The notes beneath the pieces were generated by a model. That model saw nothing but the letters and a program-made list of their open reading frames with translations. It searched no databases and had not been told where the DNA came from. A DNA stretch of 64,000 nucleotides from Synanceia verrucosa (Eukaryota; Chordata; Actinopteri; Perciformes; Synanceiidae), in NCBI GenBank assembly GCA_029721515.1, contig CM056558.1, positions 16,399,240-16,463,239 of the forward strand. Reading direction: 5' to 3'. Position 1 is the stretch's first letter; every line of letters starts with the position of its first letter. Below are positions 45,470-59,434 of this stretch, piece by piece. A program made the translations under genes and the position numbers.

Positions 45470-45970
45470 TGGTCCCAGACCAGACTGAGAAGCTCTGATC
45501 GTCTCTCTGCCTCTCAATTGGTCCAGATCGCAGGTCTGCTGAGAGGGAGGGAGGAGGGAGGGCTGCTTGGATGGTTGGAGGGGATCACCGAGTTTCACAT
45601 GGATTTGATTCGCAAAAGCCTTCAACCTGAAGCAGCAGCAGCAGCTCGACCCTGGGAAAGGAAGGAGGCTGGTAGACACGGAGTACAACTGGGACCAGCA
45701 AGAAGCACCAGCTTGATTTTAATCTGGGGAAAAAGTGGACAAGAAAAACACCTTTGACCATGTGATTTTTTAATATTTAAAAAAAAAAACAACAGTCTGG
45801 ATATCCTGGTCGTTGAGGGCAGCTGAGGAGTAAAGGCACAAACAAACAGGATGGAGAAAATACGCGCAGATCCGGAATAAAAGCGCTTCTGTTGGATGTG
45901 GTGACAGCTGCCGGACACAACTCGTCGGGATTCCCTTTGTTTCCACGTGTGTGGATGAGCTGTGGGGAAG
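45470..45970 (+). promoter_or_regulatory. Candidate promoter and 5' untranslated first exon of an unidentified gene
   Basis: This stretch is richer in G+C and CpG than its surroundings (GATCGCAGG, CGCGCAGATCCGG, CTCGTCGGGATT). It has an inverted CCAAT box (CAATTGGTCC near 45516), G-rich GGGAGGGAGGAGGGAGGG, and ends at a strong donor (GGGGAAG/GTAAGG). Any ATGs open only short frames; the last (45955) would enter the donor after five codons. If real, the rest of the gene lies after a long intron, possibly beyond the window. I cannot name the gene. Confidence 0.4.
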
Positions 45971-45989
45971 GTAAGGGAAGGTACATTTA

Positions 45990-48780
45990 CATTAGATGTT
46001 GTTTTTTTTTGTTTTGGTCCGAAACGCATTACTGAATGAAAGTGGGATTTCTGGAGACGAGATTCCTCTTGGCTTTGTTTGTTTGCTGTCATCGTTAAGT
46101 TCACCCTCACCCCCCTTTAACCCCCCGGCATCCTTCCTTCTTTTTTCAACACTGGCAGGCTGCATCCAATCAAAGGAGTGAACCCTTGAACCCTATAAAT
46201 CACATTAACCCTGTCATATTCATACAGGCAAATGTCATCATACATGTCTGTAAGATATTTGTTTCTCAAATATAGATTTTTTTTACTTCTCTAAAAAATA
46301 ATATTTAATGTCACAGGATAGGTTATATAACCTGCTACCTTTCATTTTTAACTGGATGCTGGTACAAAATATAGCTACTTCATTTACTCTAAGAAATAAC
46401 GGCACAGCTGTTCATCAGCACAAGTGCCACTGGTTTACATCAAACATGTTGGGGTCACATTTCTATCACTTATATATACTACAAATATCTATAACTGCCT
46501 ACATACCTACAATTAGTCCCTGAAAGAGACATGCTAGTCATGTGAACACTGTCTGATGGTCAAGCAGTGTCTTGACCCACTCTCAGTGCATATTATTTAT
46601 TATCTGAAAGAGAACACAAGCTGTCCAGTTTTAACCCTTGAACCCTGCAGTAACTGAGCTGAATTAAATTCATATTTTCTTTCCAGTCTTGCAGAGAAAC
46701 AGCAGCTTCTCTGTTGTACCGTTTGTTTGGTCCTGACTGATGGTGAGTGTTTCTGGTCTTGTGACAGATTTGCAGACAGATTGGTCATGGCCTGCATCTG
46801 CTGAGGTGGCCTTGTATTATCACATCAATCAAATAAGACCCTGGGTCATGAACTGAAACGACAGATTTGATATAATGGGAATTCCTCGCTGGTTGGAGAG
46901 ATGGTGCGGGGACTCCCAGTTGTGACGGATCCAAACCAGCAGGGTATCCTGCTTTGTGAAAGGAAACTGTTAACCAACACACCCCAATGTGCTCATGACC
47001 TGCAGATGTATTTCCTCTCTCCAGCAGCTCTCTCTATTTTTGTCATTTCTGTCTCTTTATCTTACTCATATTTTACCTCATATTCTGCACCTCACAGATC
47101 TCCAGCTCTTCTCACATGTGCTCCACTTCTCCAGTCTTTCATTGTCTCACTGTTGTTCCCTCACTGGATTGGAGAACTATGTGACATTTTTCTTCCATAC
47201 CAGTCGTTCCATTCAAAACTCAGGGTCTATCGATCTGTTGGCTTACTCTTCATGTTTTAAACCCATTGATCTGTGAGCAGAGCTCTTAGTGGAGAGGCAC
47301 CAGTATATTAAGTCCCAGCAGCTTGTGAGCAGTCGCGTACTCTACTGACTGTCAAGATTGACTTGTGCTATTTACAAATATGTAATTGGTTTCATTATGA
47401 AAGTTGAAATTGGTTACACTGACCCAGTTTGAGATTATAATTGAGCACTCTGTTATGTGGCCGCATGGATTACATTAAAAAGTGTGTGTGGTGTTTTACG
47501 GAGGGGGGATATGTGTGCACTTTAAACCTTTAGGATATTCATTACAGTAATCGTACATTCAGTAATTAAGCTCTCAGCATGCATGGCAACCAATTAGCCT
47601 GCTTAGAATCATGTGATGTACATTCACCCGGTATGAGCACAGCATCGCTAGTCTGCAGAAATGTCATAACAACAACAAATATTCAGGCTTTCAGACACTG
47701 ATGAAGACCTGCTGGTGCCTCCTCCTGACATGTTTTATTCATTTATTGATTATTTCAAAGAGAGTGGGCCAGTCCACTCACCTTTTTGTAGTTTTATTGT
47801 GCAGCTGGTGTGTGCGTGCGTGCGTGTGTGCGTGCGCGCACAGAAAGAAAGTCAGTGAGTGCATAGTAACTCCAGTTTAATTACATCTGGGCACTACAGG
47901 CCAGCTCCTACTGGAACTACCTGACTTGTTCCTGTCATGAATCCTTTTTTATACAATAGCAGCAGTCCGTAAGCCTCACAGTCAGACTGCACCTTTGAGC
48001 TCCCTTTTGTTGAGATTTAAATCTGAGAAGTGCTTCAACTGGATTGATCCATGTTAGAACTATTGAGTCCTTGAACCTCCCAAACATTGTGAACTGTCAT
48101 CTCAACTAATATAGGTGATGCATCCACATGGCCTAGTTGTCTTTTTTGTTTTGTGGGGTATTTTAAGCTATCATTGGAGAGCTGATGGTAGAGAGATGAC
48201 AGGAAATGAAGAGAGAGAGAGAAACATGTAGCAAACATCCCCGACTGGACGATATTTTCAGGCGTAGGAAGGGTTTGTGGTGATGTGAGGAGCGAAGGAG
48301 GAGACTGTCAATCATTTGTAGCACATTCTACTCAAAATGCTTTATCTGATGCTTATGGGACTACAGTGAAAGAAGTGAATACGTGGGCTGCATCCATTGC
48401 AAGATACCAGATCTTTCTTCTTCAAGGAATATTTACTAGGTATACTTTTTGGCAAAACCTTACTTCACACTCTCAGCTTCAGACTTTCACACCTGGTAGC
48501 TGCACAGTGTTGTAACATTGTTCCCAGGGAGGATTTGCTGACTGCCTGTGTTCTTCATCAGCTGAACCCTGCTTCATAGCTGCACATCTTTATACTGCCC
48601 ACTAGGTTACCGCCAATCCTTTCATCCCTAACACCAGTTTTTCCTACAGTCCCCTGTCTGTCACTCTGCCAGTCCTTTTATTTTAATTGCAGTATGGATT
48701 ATTTGAATGTGCAGCTCAATGGCAGGGCTCAAGTCTGCTCTCATAGGGGATATAATTAAAGTTCAGGTCAGTTTCTTTGG
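45990..48780. other. Intergenic or intronic; nothing coding recognised
   Basis: There is a GT/GC-rich simple tract near 47808-47840 (GTGTGTGCGTGCG...GCGCGCAC). No exon is supported. Confidence 0.4.
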
Positions 48781-48839
48781 CGCTTAACGATTACAATGTA
48801 TGCTAGTCAAACTCTTTATGTTTATAAGGTTTAGTTGGA

Positions 48840-48905
48840 GCTAATTGAGAGTAAACTGTAATTTCCCTCACTGAGGGATTAATAAAGGAATTCTTCTTCT
48901 TCTTA
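48840..48905 (+). mobile_element. LINE 3' terminus with (TTC)n tail (plus strand)
   Basis: GTAATTTCCCTCACTGAGGG, then ATTAATAAAGGAATTC and repeated TTC is a characteristic LINE end in fish. Confidence 0.6.
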
Positions 48906-49179
48906 CCTTCTATTTAAAACCTGTTTGTTGTTTTTATTGAGTGACGCCATCCCTATATTTGTCTTTTGGCTTTTTTGGAAGTTGGTTAAAAACACTTGGC
49001 AGATCCCCCAGATAGAAGATTCATCTGTTAAATAGTCCTTACTCAAAGAGCTGTTTGAACAGGCGAATGTGGGATGTGCCAAAAACCAATTACCCCTGTT
49101 TCTTGGCGTTTACAGGGTGAAGATATTAGACTTGTTTACGTGTAAACAAATCAGTGATGGCTTGTGTTTTGTAAGCCTA

Positions 49180-50062
49180 ATATTCTTGCTGCTGGCGTAC
49201 GTACTGCCTCTTCATTAGGAACACTTTGCTAGTTCGATCCCATTTTGCACTCGGAGCTGCCTTAATTCTCTGTGGCTTAAATAAAACGAGGTGCTGGAAA
49301 CATTCCCCAGAGATTTTGGTCCATATAAACATGACTGCATCACACAGCTGCTGCAGAATTATCAGCTGCACATCCATGAATGTGAATCTCCTGTTCCATC
49401 ACACCCCATAGACTTACTATTGGATTGAGATCTGGTGACTGTGGAGGCCACTGGGAGTACAGTGTGATGTTTAAGAAACCAGTTTGAGATTATCTGAGCT
49501 TTGTGACATGGAGCAATATCCTGCTGGAAGAAGCCATCAGAAGATGGTCCACTGTGGTCATAAAGGGATGGATGTGTTCAGGGACGGTGTGACGTTTAAA
49601 CAATGGTACTAAGGGGGATTATATAAGACAGGGTGGATCCATGTTTTCATGATCTTTATGCCCGAATCTGACCCAACCATCTGGATGTCACTGCTGATAT
49701 CGAGACTCGTCAGACCAGGCAACATTTTTCCAATCTTCAATTAGCCAATTTTGGTGAGCCTGTGCGAACTGTAGCCTCAGTTTCCTGTTCTTAGCCTGTA
49801 GGGGTGCTGGAGCCCATCTGTCTTAAGCATGCATGTGTTGTGTGTTCACAGATTACTCAGAGCATTCTTTGTAAACTCTAGACATGGTTGTGCATGAAAA
49901 TCCTAGTAGAATGGGCGTTTGTGAAATACTCAGACCAACGATCATGCCACTTTAAAAGTCACTTATATTCACTTTTTCTCCCAGTTCTGATGCTCGGTTT
50001 TAACTTTAGCAGGTTATCTTGACCTTGTCTACATGAGTTGCTGCCATGTGATTGGTGGCTGT
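49180..50062 (-). pseudogene. Decayed Tc1-like transposase
   Basis: On the minus strand the C-terminal part is still open (49377-49177: MDVQLIILQQLCDAVMFIWT, CFQHLV, RIKAA). Further along the strand are CTGGTGACTGTGGAGGCC-type DDE-region sequence near 49430-49450, TCAGACCAGGCAACATTTTTC near 49712, and the start of the DNA-binding half near 49880-50000. Stops, indels and at least one internal deletion (near 49590) inactivate it. Terminal repeats were not identified. Confidence 0.82.
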
Positions 50063-50069
50063 TTTTTTC

Positions 50070-52280
50070 TTGAACGTGTTATGTCATATCTTGGCAAAGC
50101 TTTAGACACAAAGCCCCTGGAGAGAGTGTTTCTGCTTGATGTTAATATCCAATGCATACATGGTTTCTAGTGTGTGGGCTGTTGCCGCATCATCTTACTC
50201 ATGATGATTGTGTCACTTTGAGGTTTTGATTGTTGGAATCTGTAGCATTTAACCCTTTACTCTCTTCAAAAAATTCAAATTTTTGCTCAGCTAAATATTG
50301 CTAGCTCAATTTGTGCACACTGAAGTCAAGTGAGAAAATGTCTGGATAAAATTCTAAAAGTAATTGGCAGAGCAGGGCATACATGCAAGGAATCTGAATG
50401 AAATTGATAAGCTAAATAAAATCAAACACATCTCCCCCATCTTTTTTGAGAATAAAATTATTTTATATTGTCAGCTTAAATACATTTATTGGTTTTATAT
50501 GGTAGTCAATGTGTAATTGAGACAGATCTAAGATGTCATCCAAATGTGTTTCCTGTCACTCCAAAGAACAAATTGTATTTCAACAACAGAACTTCATTCC
50601 CTGTCTTATTTATCAGTCCAGTCATCATTTTATCATCTTCAGTGGATCTTTTTTAGCAGCTGGTCGATGGAGTCTTTGCAGGATAAGGCTCACAGCTCTT
50701 TGGGCTAAATGGAAATGATATATAATAGTGAAAAACAGGACAAACAGTGATAGCTGTTTGAGCCTGTTCATTAGTATGAGACTAAATTTGAAAAACACAT
50801 GTACAGTAGAGTAAGAGGTTGTCAGCCGACTAGAATTACAACAGTTACAGTAAGTGCTCATCTCATAATAATTGGGCTTTTATTGTCAAGTACAGATAGA
50901 AAAGAAGTATTTCCGTTTATCATTAACTTGTCATCATATCATCTGCACGTTTTTTTTCATAATCCATGATGCTTAGAAACAAGACCCACAGTGCACAATG
51001 TGCTCTGAGACATTCTCAGGTGCAGCACGGAGTCTGAGATAAAAATATCTCAGCTCTTTGGAGGGCTTGATTGCAAATGATGTGACAAGAAATAACCAAT
51101 CAGCCACAAGTGTTTGAAGTAATTGTGCGTTTGAGAAAACAGCCTTACAGGCAGGTCCAGGAGCAGTTCAGCTGATGCAGTTTGGTCAGTCTGTCTTTGG
51201 GATTCAAATTTCTATTTTTGTCGGCACTTTATTAACGACTTCTTGTCGTGTTGATTTGAAAGCTGAGGTTGGTTTTTCATTCTTGACCTTGGAAGTAGTT
51301 ATTGAAACAAAACAGTGTCACAATAAATTTGAGATCAAATCATGTCCTACATCAGCAGATGGAAATTGCCCAGTATACTGTATGTGTAATGCACACTGTG
51401 GCTGTCTGAGGCTAGATCTGGGATGTGCTGGATCTCATTTCATGTTGTATAATTTTTAGGAGAGAATTTGACTCGGCTACCTGACTTAGGCCATGCTAAA
51501 CTATACTGCCCCTATTCCATACAATGCTCAAAAAGTGGAAAAAAGGCAGAAAATGTGTTCTGGAAAATGTGTCACACACTGACCCATTTAAAAAGCTGCA
51601 GCTGTGAGAAGCTGCTTTATTATACAAAATATCAAAACACTACCTACATAATGTTGTTGGTCACAAATGGGTGGTCCATTTTAGCATCCAATATGGATTG
51701 AATTTTATCCTTTTTTTGTCTTCCTTTACCTCTCAATTGCTGTGCTTTTCTGTATTTGTCTCCTTTGTCTTATGAATATCACGGACCAACGACAATAATC
51801 CTGGATATTAATTTAATCAGTGAATAAACAAAGGGACGCCCTCTTCCTCCTCTCACTCACCGACTCTGAATGACTATTATCCTGACAAAGCTTGAGCTGA
51901 CAGAGATGAAGAGATGAGCTAGATAATTGAGAGTAATTAACATGCCAAGCAGTCAGCTCATGTCCTCATGTTGAAGAGAAGCAGAGCTAAAGCTGATGAG
52001 TGTATTGAGGAATAGATTGGTAGTGGCTTTCTGTGTGAGTGACATAATGCAGATACAGTGGGTAAACAGATCATTCACATCAAATATTAAGAGATGCCTT
52101 TTTAAAAATGAAGTCTTGCTGTTAAACCTAACAGGATACAAACATTTTCAAACAAGGCCAATATTTATCCTCTCTGAAACCTTTAACAATTTTCACTATG
52201 ATCTCTATTTTTATCTACTCCCCCTTACATCTCTGGATTTTCTACTTGTGCCATGTGCACCTGCACTCTTTCTTTCCAAT
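50070..52280. other. Intergenic or intronic, nothing recognised
   Basis: AT-rich unique-looking sequence. Confidence 0.4.
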
Positions 52281-52287
52281 CTATAAT

Positions 52288-52491
52288 TAGGGATGCACCG
52301 ATGCACATTTTTTCACTTCCGATCTGTCTCATCACTCTGTCTCATTGAGACACGCCTCTGTTCAGGAAATCTGTTCCACAGTTTGCAACCAGGCAGCTCG
52401 CAGACTATCCGGCAGACAACGTTAAAGCACGGGTATTACTCATGGATCTGAGAAACCGATACCCATACTGGATCAGATCGGCCCATCCCTA
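52288..52491. mobile_element. Small hAT-like miniature element
   Basis: Starts TAGGGATGCACCGAT and ends ATCGGCCCATCCCTA: imperfect 15-bp inverted termini. The flanks do not show a clear 8-bp duplication. The left portion (TTTTTCACTTCCGAT) resembles the 20145 element. Confidence 0.65.
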
Positions 52492-52499
52492 ACTAATCA

Positions 52500-55165
52500 T
52501 AAGGCAGAATGAAAATGATATGTAGCTGTGGTGATGCAAGATAATAAGAAAACATGTGACAACATTGTTTACTTACAAGTAATATCGTCATTGCAGTAAA
52601 CAATTAACATAGACCAGAGACGGTGGGTATTTTAGGAAAAAAAAACAACAAAAGCAGTGTTTCTTTGAGTTACATTGGTGTTTTCTCATAAGGAGTTGCA
52701 CTTGTAAAACTTGAATGGATGTTGAGCTATTTTGCTGCTACTTGACTTAATGTTGAAGGATCTTGATGGTTGTGTTGTAGGTTTAAGCCCACATTTTCTG
52801 TCATCACCAACTACTAACTTAACTTAAGTTCCTTACACCTTTCATTCACTGACATGCATAGGGAAGTAGTTTGAACTGTTTGGTCAATTATATTGAAATG
52901 CAGATCATGAATGCCTGACACATGGTTCAAACTGTTGCAATATGTATATCATGCACGTTGATATCACGGTGCCAGTGATTTTTTTTTTTTTTATATATAT
53001 ATTGTGCAGCCCTACTAAGGTGTAAAAAGGGACTCATCTGTTTTTGTTTCAAAATTGGTTGCAAATCAAAGATTAATAACACTCTCTGGCTTTCACCAGC
53101 TATGTGCAGTCAAGCAACGACAGTGTTAAACAGACAATAAAAGGTGTTTAGAAAATGTGTGAACAAATTAAGAGAGATCCTTGAGCATGTAGCCGTAAAT
53201 GAGCAACCAAAAGATGTGATGCAGCAGCAGGCTATACATCGACTCAACTGTGGTTGGACACTCTCACACACTCTCATTATCTCCTTCATTAACAGGTCTA
53301 CAGCCATGCTAGCAGAGGTGTTTTGAGCTAAATCCCATCAGCATTCTTATACACTCACACTGACAGTGCTAACATGATGAGGTCCTGCAATTGTAATGTT
53401 AAACATCTCAATTTTTCACTAAAACACCAAAGTACCACAGACGTTGATGGAAATGGCATTAGTTTTGTGGCTGTTCACCCATTAATGTATGCTTTAACGT
53501 GACATTTAGACCTGGTAATGATACCTCTGATTACTAGTTGTTAAGTGTTGGACGGCCAACACATTGACCAAGCTTTTCACTTAGAGCCACAATACATCGT
53601 TAAAAAAATGGTTGCATTCCGTTCAGGTGTGCTACTGGTCATGGTGCTGCTTGTACTGACATGGTTCACTACCACAATCAAATCGAACAGGATTGTCATT
53701 AATGTTATTAATTACCCGTGGTGGATTTCCTGCCGTGAAAAGTCAAATTGTGTTTGTGTCAAGAAGGTCCTCAGTGCATCTAGGTAGGAAGAATCTATTT
53801 GACCTAGGAGCCAATCAATATCCTCTTCTTGCTGGATGTAATACAGTAGTAATCAATACTCTGGTGAATTGCAGCAGGTACAGTTTATAACCCTGCCAAA
53901 CTGATACAGTGATGTGGGAGAAATTCACATTTGTAATCTGAACATGTTGAGGGCTGACCTGCTCATCTACAGTTTGAGAGGATGAACATGGTGGTCTGTA
54001 ATCACCGTAGGAATAATATGAAGTTACCATAGGGGTTACTATAGAATTATTGGAGGATTTTGGCAATCTTCACAGGTACTTTTGAGGCTACATATTATAG
54101 TTTGTTGAATGTTTTGTATTTTGTCTGAACTGTGTTGTGGAACAAACAAAACTGTCCGATTAGCACTTTGTAAAGATGGCAAATAAAATAAAAAAGATGT
54201 AAGTCTTTGCAGCATTGAATCCTGGATGTGTATATTTGCTCTGTTGTGATTTTGCTGAGCAGTGATGTGTACAGACTCACAGAGGTGGACTTTGTGAACA
54301 GCGACAAATTGGGGATTAACACATGACAGCAGTCTTGATGATGATTGGGTCAAACATGGGTTGATCCTCTACATAATCCCATGTGAAACGGATTCTGTGT
54401 TAAAATGGTATACAGTAATACTCACCAGCTGTAAGAGAGTGTGTGGAGAGAGAAACAGGGCTGTATAAACATTATTACTTTCATTTTGTTTCATTTAGGT
54501 GTCTGTTATATTTCAATCAAACTGTATTTATGGCAGTTTTTATTAACGTTTGGGAAATTCAAGAAAGATAAAGAAAAGGTGAATTGAAATTATAAGATAA
54601 AAGACTAAAATGCAGTAAAAACAAATCAGAAGATGAATAACAGTGAAAGCAAACCCTTAGGCAAAACATACTTTCTCAAAGTAAAAGTACTTTTCATTCT
54701 AATGTCTTTAAACTCACTATCTATTCCTGTTTGTGAGAAAATATTACTTTTCTCTCTTGCTTTTTTTCATCTTCTTTTTTTTTTTAAATAATGAACACAG
54801 TTGGTGTAAAGTCTCCACTCAGTAGAGTGTTGTGTCTTTGCAGCTCAACAGGAGGGAACTCCTCATTCTTGATTTCTCCCCCGCTGTTAGAATGGCGCTG
54901 CTGGAGGGAGCGAACAAATGAGGGACGCTAATCACGTTTTTTAATTGTCTCACCGAGAACTCAAGTAGGAGTTGCTGGGATGGATGAAGCACGGCTGTGT
55001 TTGTGTTCATGAAGTGAACACAATATCTTCACTCCCTGAGTGAAGATTTTCTGTCGGCGATCACTGGAGATCGCTGCGACGGGGGAAGTGGACGGCATCC
55101 TGCAGATAAATTTGTTCCAGATGATAAGTTTCTCAACAGCTGGTTCAGGACCTCGAATTTGGATG
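52500..55165. other. Intergenic or intronic, nothing recognised
   Basis: AT-rich; poly(T) near 52980-52992. A somewhat G+C-richer segment at 54830-55165 has an acceptor-like CTTTGCAG (54841) but no supported exon. Confidence 0.35.
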
Positions 55166-55170
55166 AGTTG

Positions 55171-55696
55171 AGTCTAAGGCTATGTTTGTATGACGACGGT
55201 CTGAACAGAAGATGCAAAAGTGGCGTCGCGTCTTCACTTTTTATTTTGCGTTTAGACGTGCGTTTTTCGGGAGGAAATCTGCGTGCATATGGTGACACAA
55301 AAGTGTGTGGAATTCAATTAGGTATGCATGCCAGGCGGCTAGTTGGTGCTGTGATTTACAATCACACAACGCCGCAATGTCCGCATACAATCATAGAATC
55401 TGTGCAGATTCTGTACATTTGATGGAAAGACTCCTCTATGATTATTAGAGTTGCTAGAGTAGCTTGATGGTCCGACGCATGCAAATAATCCGACATGTTT
55501 GTTTATTTCCCTGTACTGGTGTAGACAGAAATGCTACGGCAGAGCATATTCAAGTTTTCCACTCTGGGGGGTGGTTTCATTTATTTGCATTTTCAAGCCC
55601 CAAAAATGCTGTCACCGTCTAAACGAAAGGCACTTACGATTAAATATTTTGTCGTTTCTACCTGCAAAAGTGTTCTTCTGTAAACAGGGCCTAAAA
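55171..55696. mobile_element. DNA-transposon relic
   Basis: Left TAAGGCTATGTTTGTA and right TGTAAACAGGGCCTA are imperfect inverted ends, and inner CGTTTAGACG and CCGTCTAAACG are complementary in style. No transposase is visible. Confidence 0.45.
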
Positions 55697-55699
55697 ATG

Positions 55700-58600
55700 G
55701 GTCTAAAATGTATATATTTGATTTAAATTCAACTATCATGTTGCTGGAGCCATTACATTTTTTTTCAGCTGAAATAAATTATATTCACTTAAAGATTAAT
55801 AGTCTATTTTCTCAAGGTTTGTCCTGTGTTACATTGGCTGAGTAAACCTGGAAAATGTGGTGGAAAAACCACAGTTTGTAAAAACAAACAAACAAAAAAA
55901 ACATTGAGGCAATGAATCTATTTCCACTCTGTGTTTTTTTTGAGGGAAGCTTTCAGAGACAGTAGGCTGCAGAATTATGTGATAACATTTCACATATATC
56001 CTTCCATAAAGCATCCTCCGAGTGTCACGGAAATTAAATTCTTTGTCTTTGTAGGTGGGCAGACTTTGGAATAAAAAATCTGAGGGACCTATTTGATACT
56101 GTCTTTAGTTCTAGCACACGGTGCAATGTTCTTCACTTTTGTATATTGGAAGGATTTTTGACTCAGCTAGATGCAAATGGTGTTGTGTTTGTTGTGGGAG
56201 GAGGCCCTGTGCAATTACACACTTTGTACAGTGTGTTATGGGTTTGTTTTTGCATTTTTTTGTCACTGGTCTGGTCAACACAAAGGTCACTTCAGCCTGG
56301 GTCAAAGTTCAACAAATTTAAACTTCCTGTACATTATGCACAATATGGATATATTTAGTTGTATTGCTGCACTGTGTGTGTTTGTCATTTTTTAGAGTAG
56401 ATTTGTGCCAATTTAATGGCAATGATTGCAGCCAATTTTCATGTATTTTTCTGTGGAGGGGAAAACAAGCTTAATGTGAGGGGGGTAATTTATGGATGTA
56501 ATTACCCAGCATGTTGGCTTCCAATAAGGTGCCAACCAAAATATCCTGTGAGGGACTCATATTGTAGTCTTGTCGTAGGTGTGAGGTTCCTAATGTAGAT
56601 ATGGATATAAAGGATTTCTTAAAGGGACGGAAAAACCAACTGAACCTCAAATCAGTCATGTCACACATCTTTTGCTGCAGCTGAAAAAAACTTGAAAAGA
56701 TGTTTCTTGTCTTTCCATCTACATACATTAAATGTGAAGTGCTCCCATGATTATGTTAGCAGAGCCTTGATTCCCTGTTTGAACAATACATCAGAAAGAA
56801 AACACAGAAGATTAAATCACATTTGTTACCTCCACCACATCTGTAAAGGGAGTTTTAACACAGGTTTTACAAAACTGGACATCAGTGTGCTTTAAATTAG
56901 ATTAGTGCAGGGGAAGCAGTAGAGGATGAAGAGGATTTGAATCATACACTGTAACAGTTTTTGGAATAATTTATTGAAATATTTTTTCCTTCAATTTTAG
57001 GGACAGGAAAATTAGAGGTTTTCTGCATTTAGGAGATTGTCATTATCAAATGTGTTTAGTTCTCCCACATAATCCTAATTTCGTTGTATGCACTGTCATA
57101 TAAGGCTTTTCATTTTTGATTTTTTGATAATAAAGGATTATTTTGAGCTATTGCAGAACTGCAATGTTATACTACTATGTCACTGAACATGTGGCTGAAC
57201 TGCTTAAGGGATAGTCCCAATCTTCTTGACATTAAATAGTGTGTGAGTGGAGATTGTGTTAGGTTATATATTCTTTGGACAGAAATAATCCAAACCAGCA
57301 ACCTTGCATATAGAAATTGATGGGGTTGACTGACAAAATATTTAAAATAAGCACTAAAATCAAATTTCAACCAACATCCCTTTACACAGAATAGCCTAGT
57401 TTTATAATACAGAGATCTGGCAAGAACATGAAGCAGCGCCGTTGCAATTAAACACTGTATCATGATGTTGATTTGAACTCATTTTGGATGTCATGTTGTA
57501 TTTGTGTTACATCGCTGATATTGCTGAACACATGATGACAGCCTCAGTGTTTCTTCTACCTTACATAAAAGGCAAACTGAGTTATCCCTTTAAAGAGGTG
57601 ATGAAATACTGCCAAGCTGCTCCGTGTCAGTGTGAGATTGTCCTCCAGTTATCTGCTGAAGTACTGTCTGTAAGTTAAATAACAGTCTTCATAATTATGG
57701 TAAGTGATAAAAATAGATTGTTATTCTTATCAGTTTACTGTACAGAAACGTATCCGATGCTTGGATGTTCTCTTTACTATTAGCATTCTTGCTCTGCGAC
57801 CACTTAAAATATAACATCAGGATTATTTTAAAACAGAATTATTTAACAAGGAAAGGGTGAAAGAAAGAAGTGGTCAGTTACACATTTAGAAGAACAATTC
57901 TTCCAGCAAGGATTTAATATCTATGACGTTTACTGCTTGGCAATAACATTGAACTTAAATTGTTTGCCATCACCTGTCCTCTCTGTGTCTCTTCGTGCTG
58001 TTTAATAAAACACCATGTCCTCAGTGTAATCTAAACTTTTTATTAAGGATCGGGTTTTATCAAGCTTTAAGAAGCATGTAAAGACTGTTTTCACATCTGA
58101 ATGTTTCCACAGGATTTGACAGGATTCAAATGTGTCAAAGATGTAGTAAGGGTTTTTTCAAATATTTATTGGTATCAGTGCATTCATTAATCGGATCAGA
58201 ATATTGAAACAGTTCTTACACTTCGTCGAAGCTGCTTTGTATTCGTTTGTCGGCATGTTATCAGTGTGCTCGCTCTGCCTCTTCTGCTGTCTGTCTTTCA
58301 CTCACAGTGGCGCACCCACACACCTAAAGACGAATGATGAAACACAATGAGGTTAAAATTTCAAGATGCTGGAACAGCCAGTCTGGATATTTTCAGCTTT
58401 CAGAAGTCCAACTGCACATCCAGTCATGGCATTGGATGCTGTATTATGTGGGGACACTGTTGCAAAGAAATATCATGACTATAAATGTTGGATTAGTGAG
58501 GGAAATACAAAATCTTCAGGGGCTCTGATTAAGATGGGGGGAAAATGTGAAATTGTTGTTGCATGCCTTTTGTGTTCTGGCATGATGTAAGAGCATGACA

Positions 58601-59420
58601 GATGATAGTGAATCAATGATTGAATGCAGACAGGCTGGATGACACTGCTTTGTTCCTGTATCATCTCATTTCCCTTTATTTCCACCTTAGATTGTCACTT
58701 AGACATTAATTCTGTTTCCAAAGAGTATTTTCAATCATTTCCTGGATCACTGTATTATACATTTTACTTCCTCAGGCTTTTAACCCCTTAAGTTAAATGA
58801 ACAAAGAGCAAAAGAGTTGCAAAATTTATTTAGTGAATAAAAGGACACTGTAATGCAGAAATACTGTATGATGAACATCACCACCAATTTATCTGAGTTG
58901 AACTTTAATTAAATGACTGTATTACATTGAACGTCCATTGAACAACAACAACAACAAAAATTCCTTATGACCCCCCCTTAAAGATTAATTATTGCTAAAA
59001 TGTTTTTGACCAAAATGTGTTCATGTGTTATTTTTTTAATGAAAAATGTATTCCCAAAATTCACACATTTTTTGGGGGGAAAATTTCTGGAAATTTCTTG
59101 ATACTATAAATATAATTTTAATCAAAAGAGAATATATGTAATATATACAGATACAATTAACTCAAAAAATATGTTCAGAGAGTGCATTATGGACCTAAAA
59201 ACAGAAGATGCACTGCTGTCACTCCACATTTACGAATTTGAATAAGTGTAAGCCAGGAAATTTGAAGAATGAATTAGTGATTTAAAGCACAAAACATAAA
59301 GAAACACTTTAGGTAATTTTGTAAAAAAAAAAATAGTTTTGATAGAGGACACAGTTGCAGTCTCTCTGATTACCAGTGGGTGTTTTTTTTTTCTTGGATC
59401 ATACAACAAATGCCCTCCAA
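55700..59420. other. Intergenic or intronic, nothing recognised
   Basis: AT-rich sequence with poly(T) and poly(A) tracts only. Confidence 0.4.
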
Positions 59421-59434
59421 GCTTTTCCCTGTAC

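Noticed and set aside
45622..46110. Minus-strand 162-codon frame over the candidate promoter
   Set aside because: No homology; the plus strand has a better explanation (first exon with donor). Length alone is not enough.
46901..47276. Two overlapping plus-strand frames of 95-119 codons
   Set aside because: Compositionally simple (Leu/Ser/Phe), no homology and no splice support.
54841..55010. Acceptor-like CTTTGCAG followed by G+C-richer sequence
   Set aside because: No open frame with homology and no matching donor could be identified.
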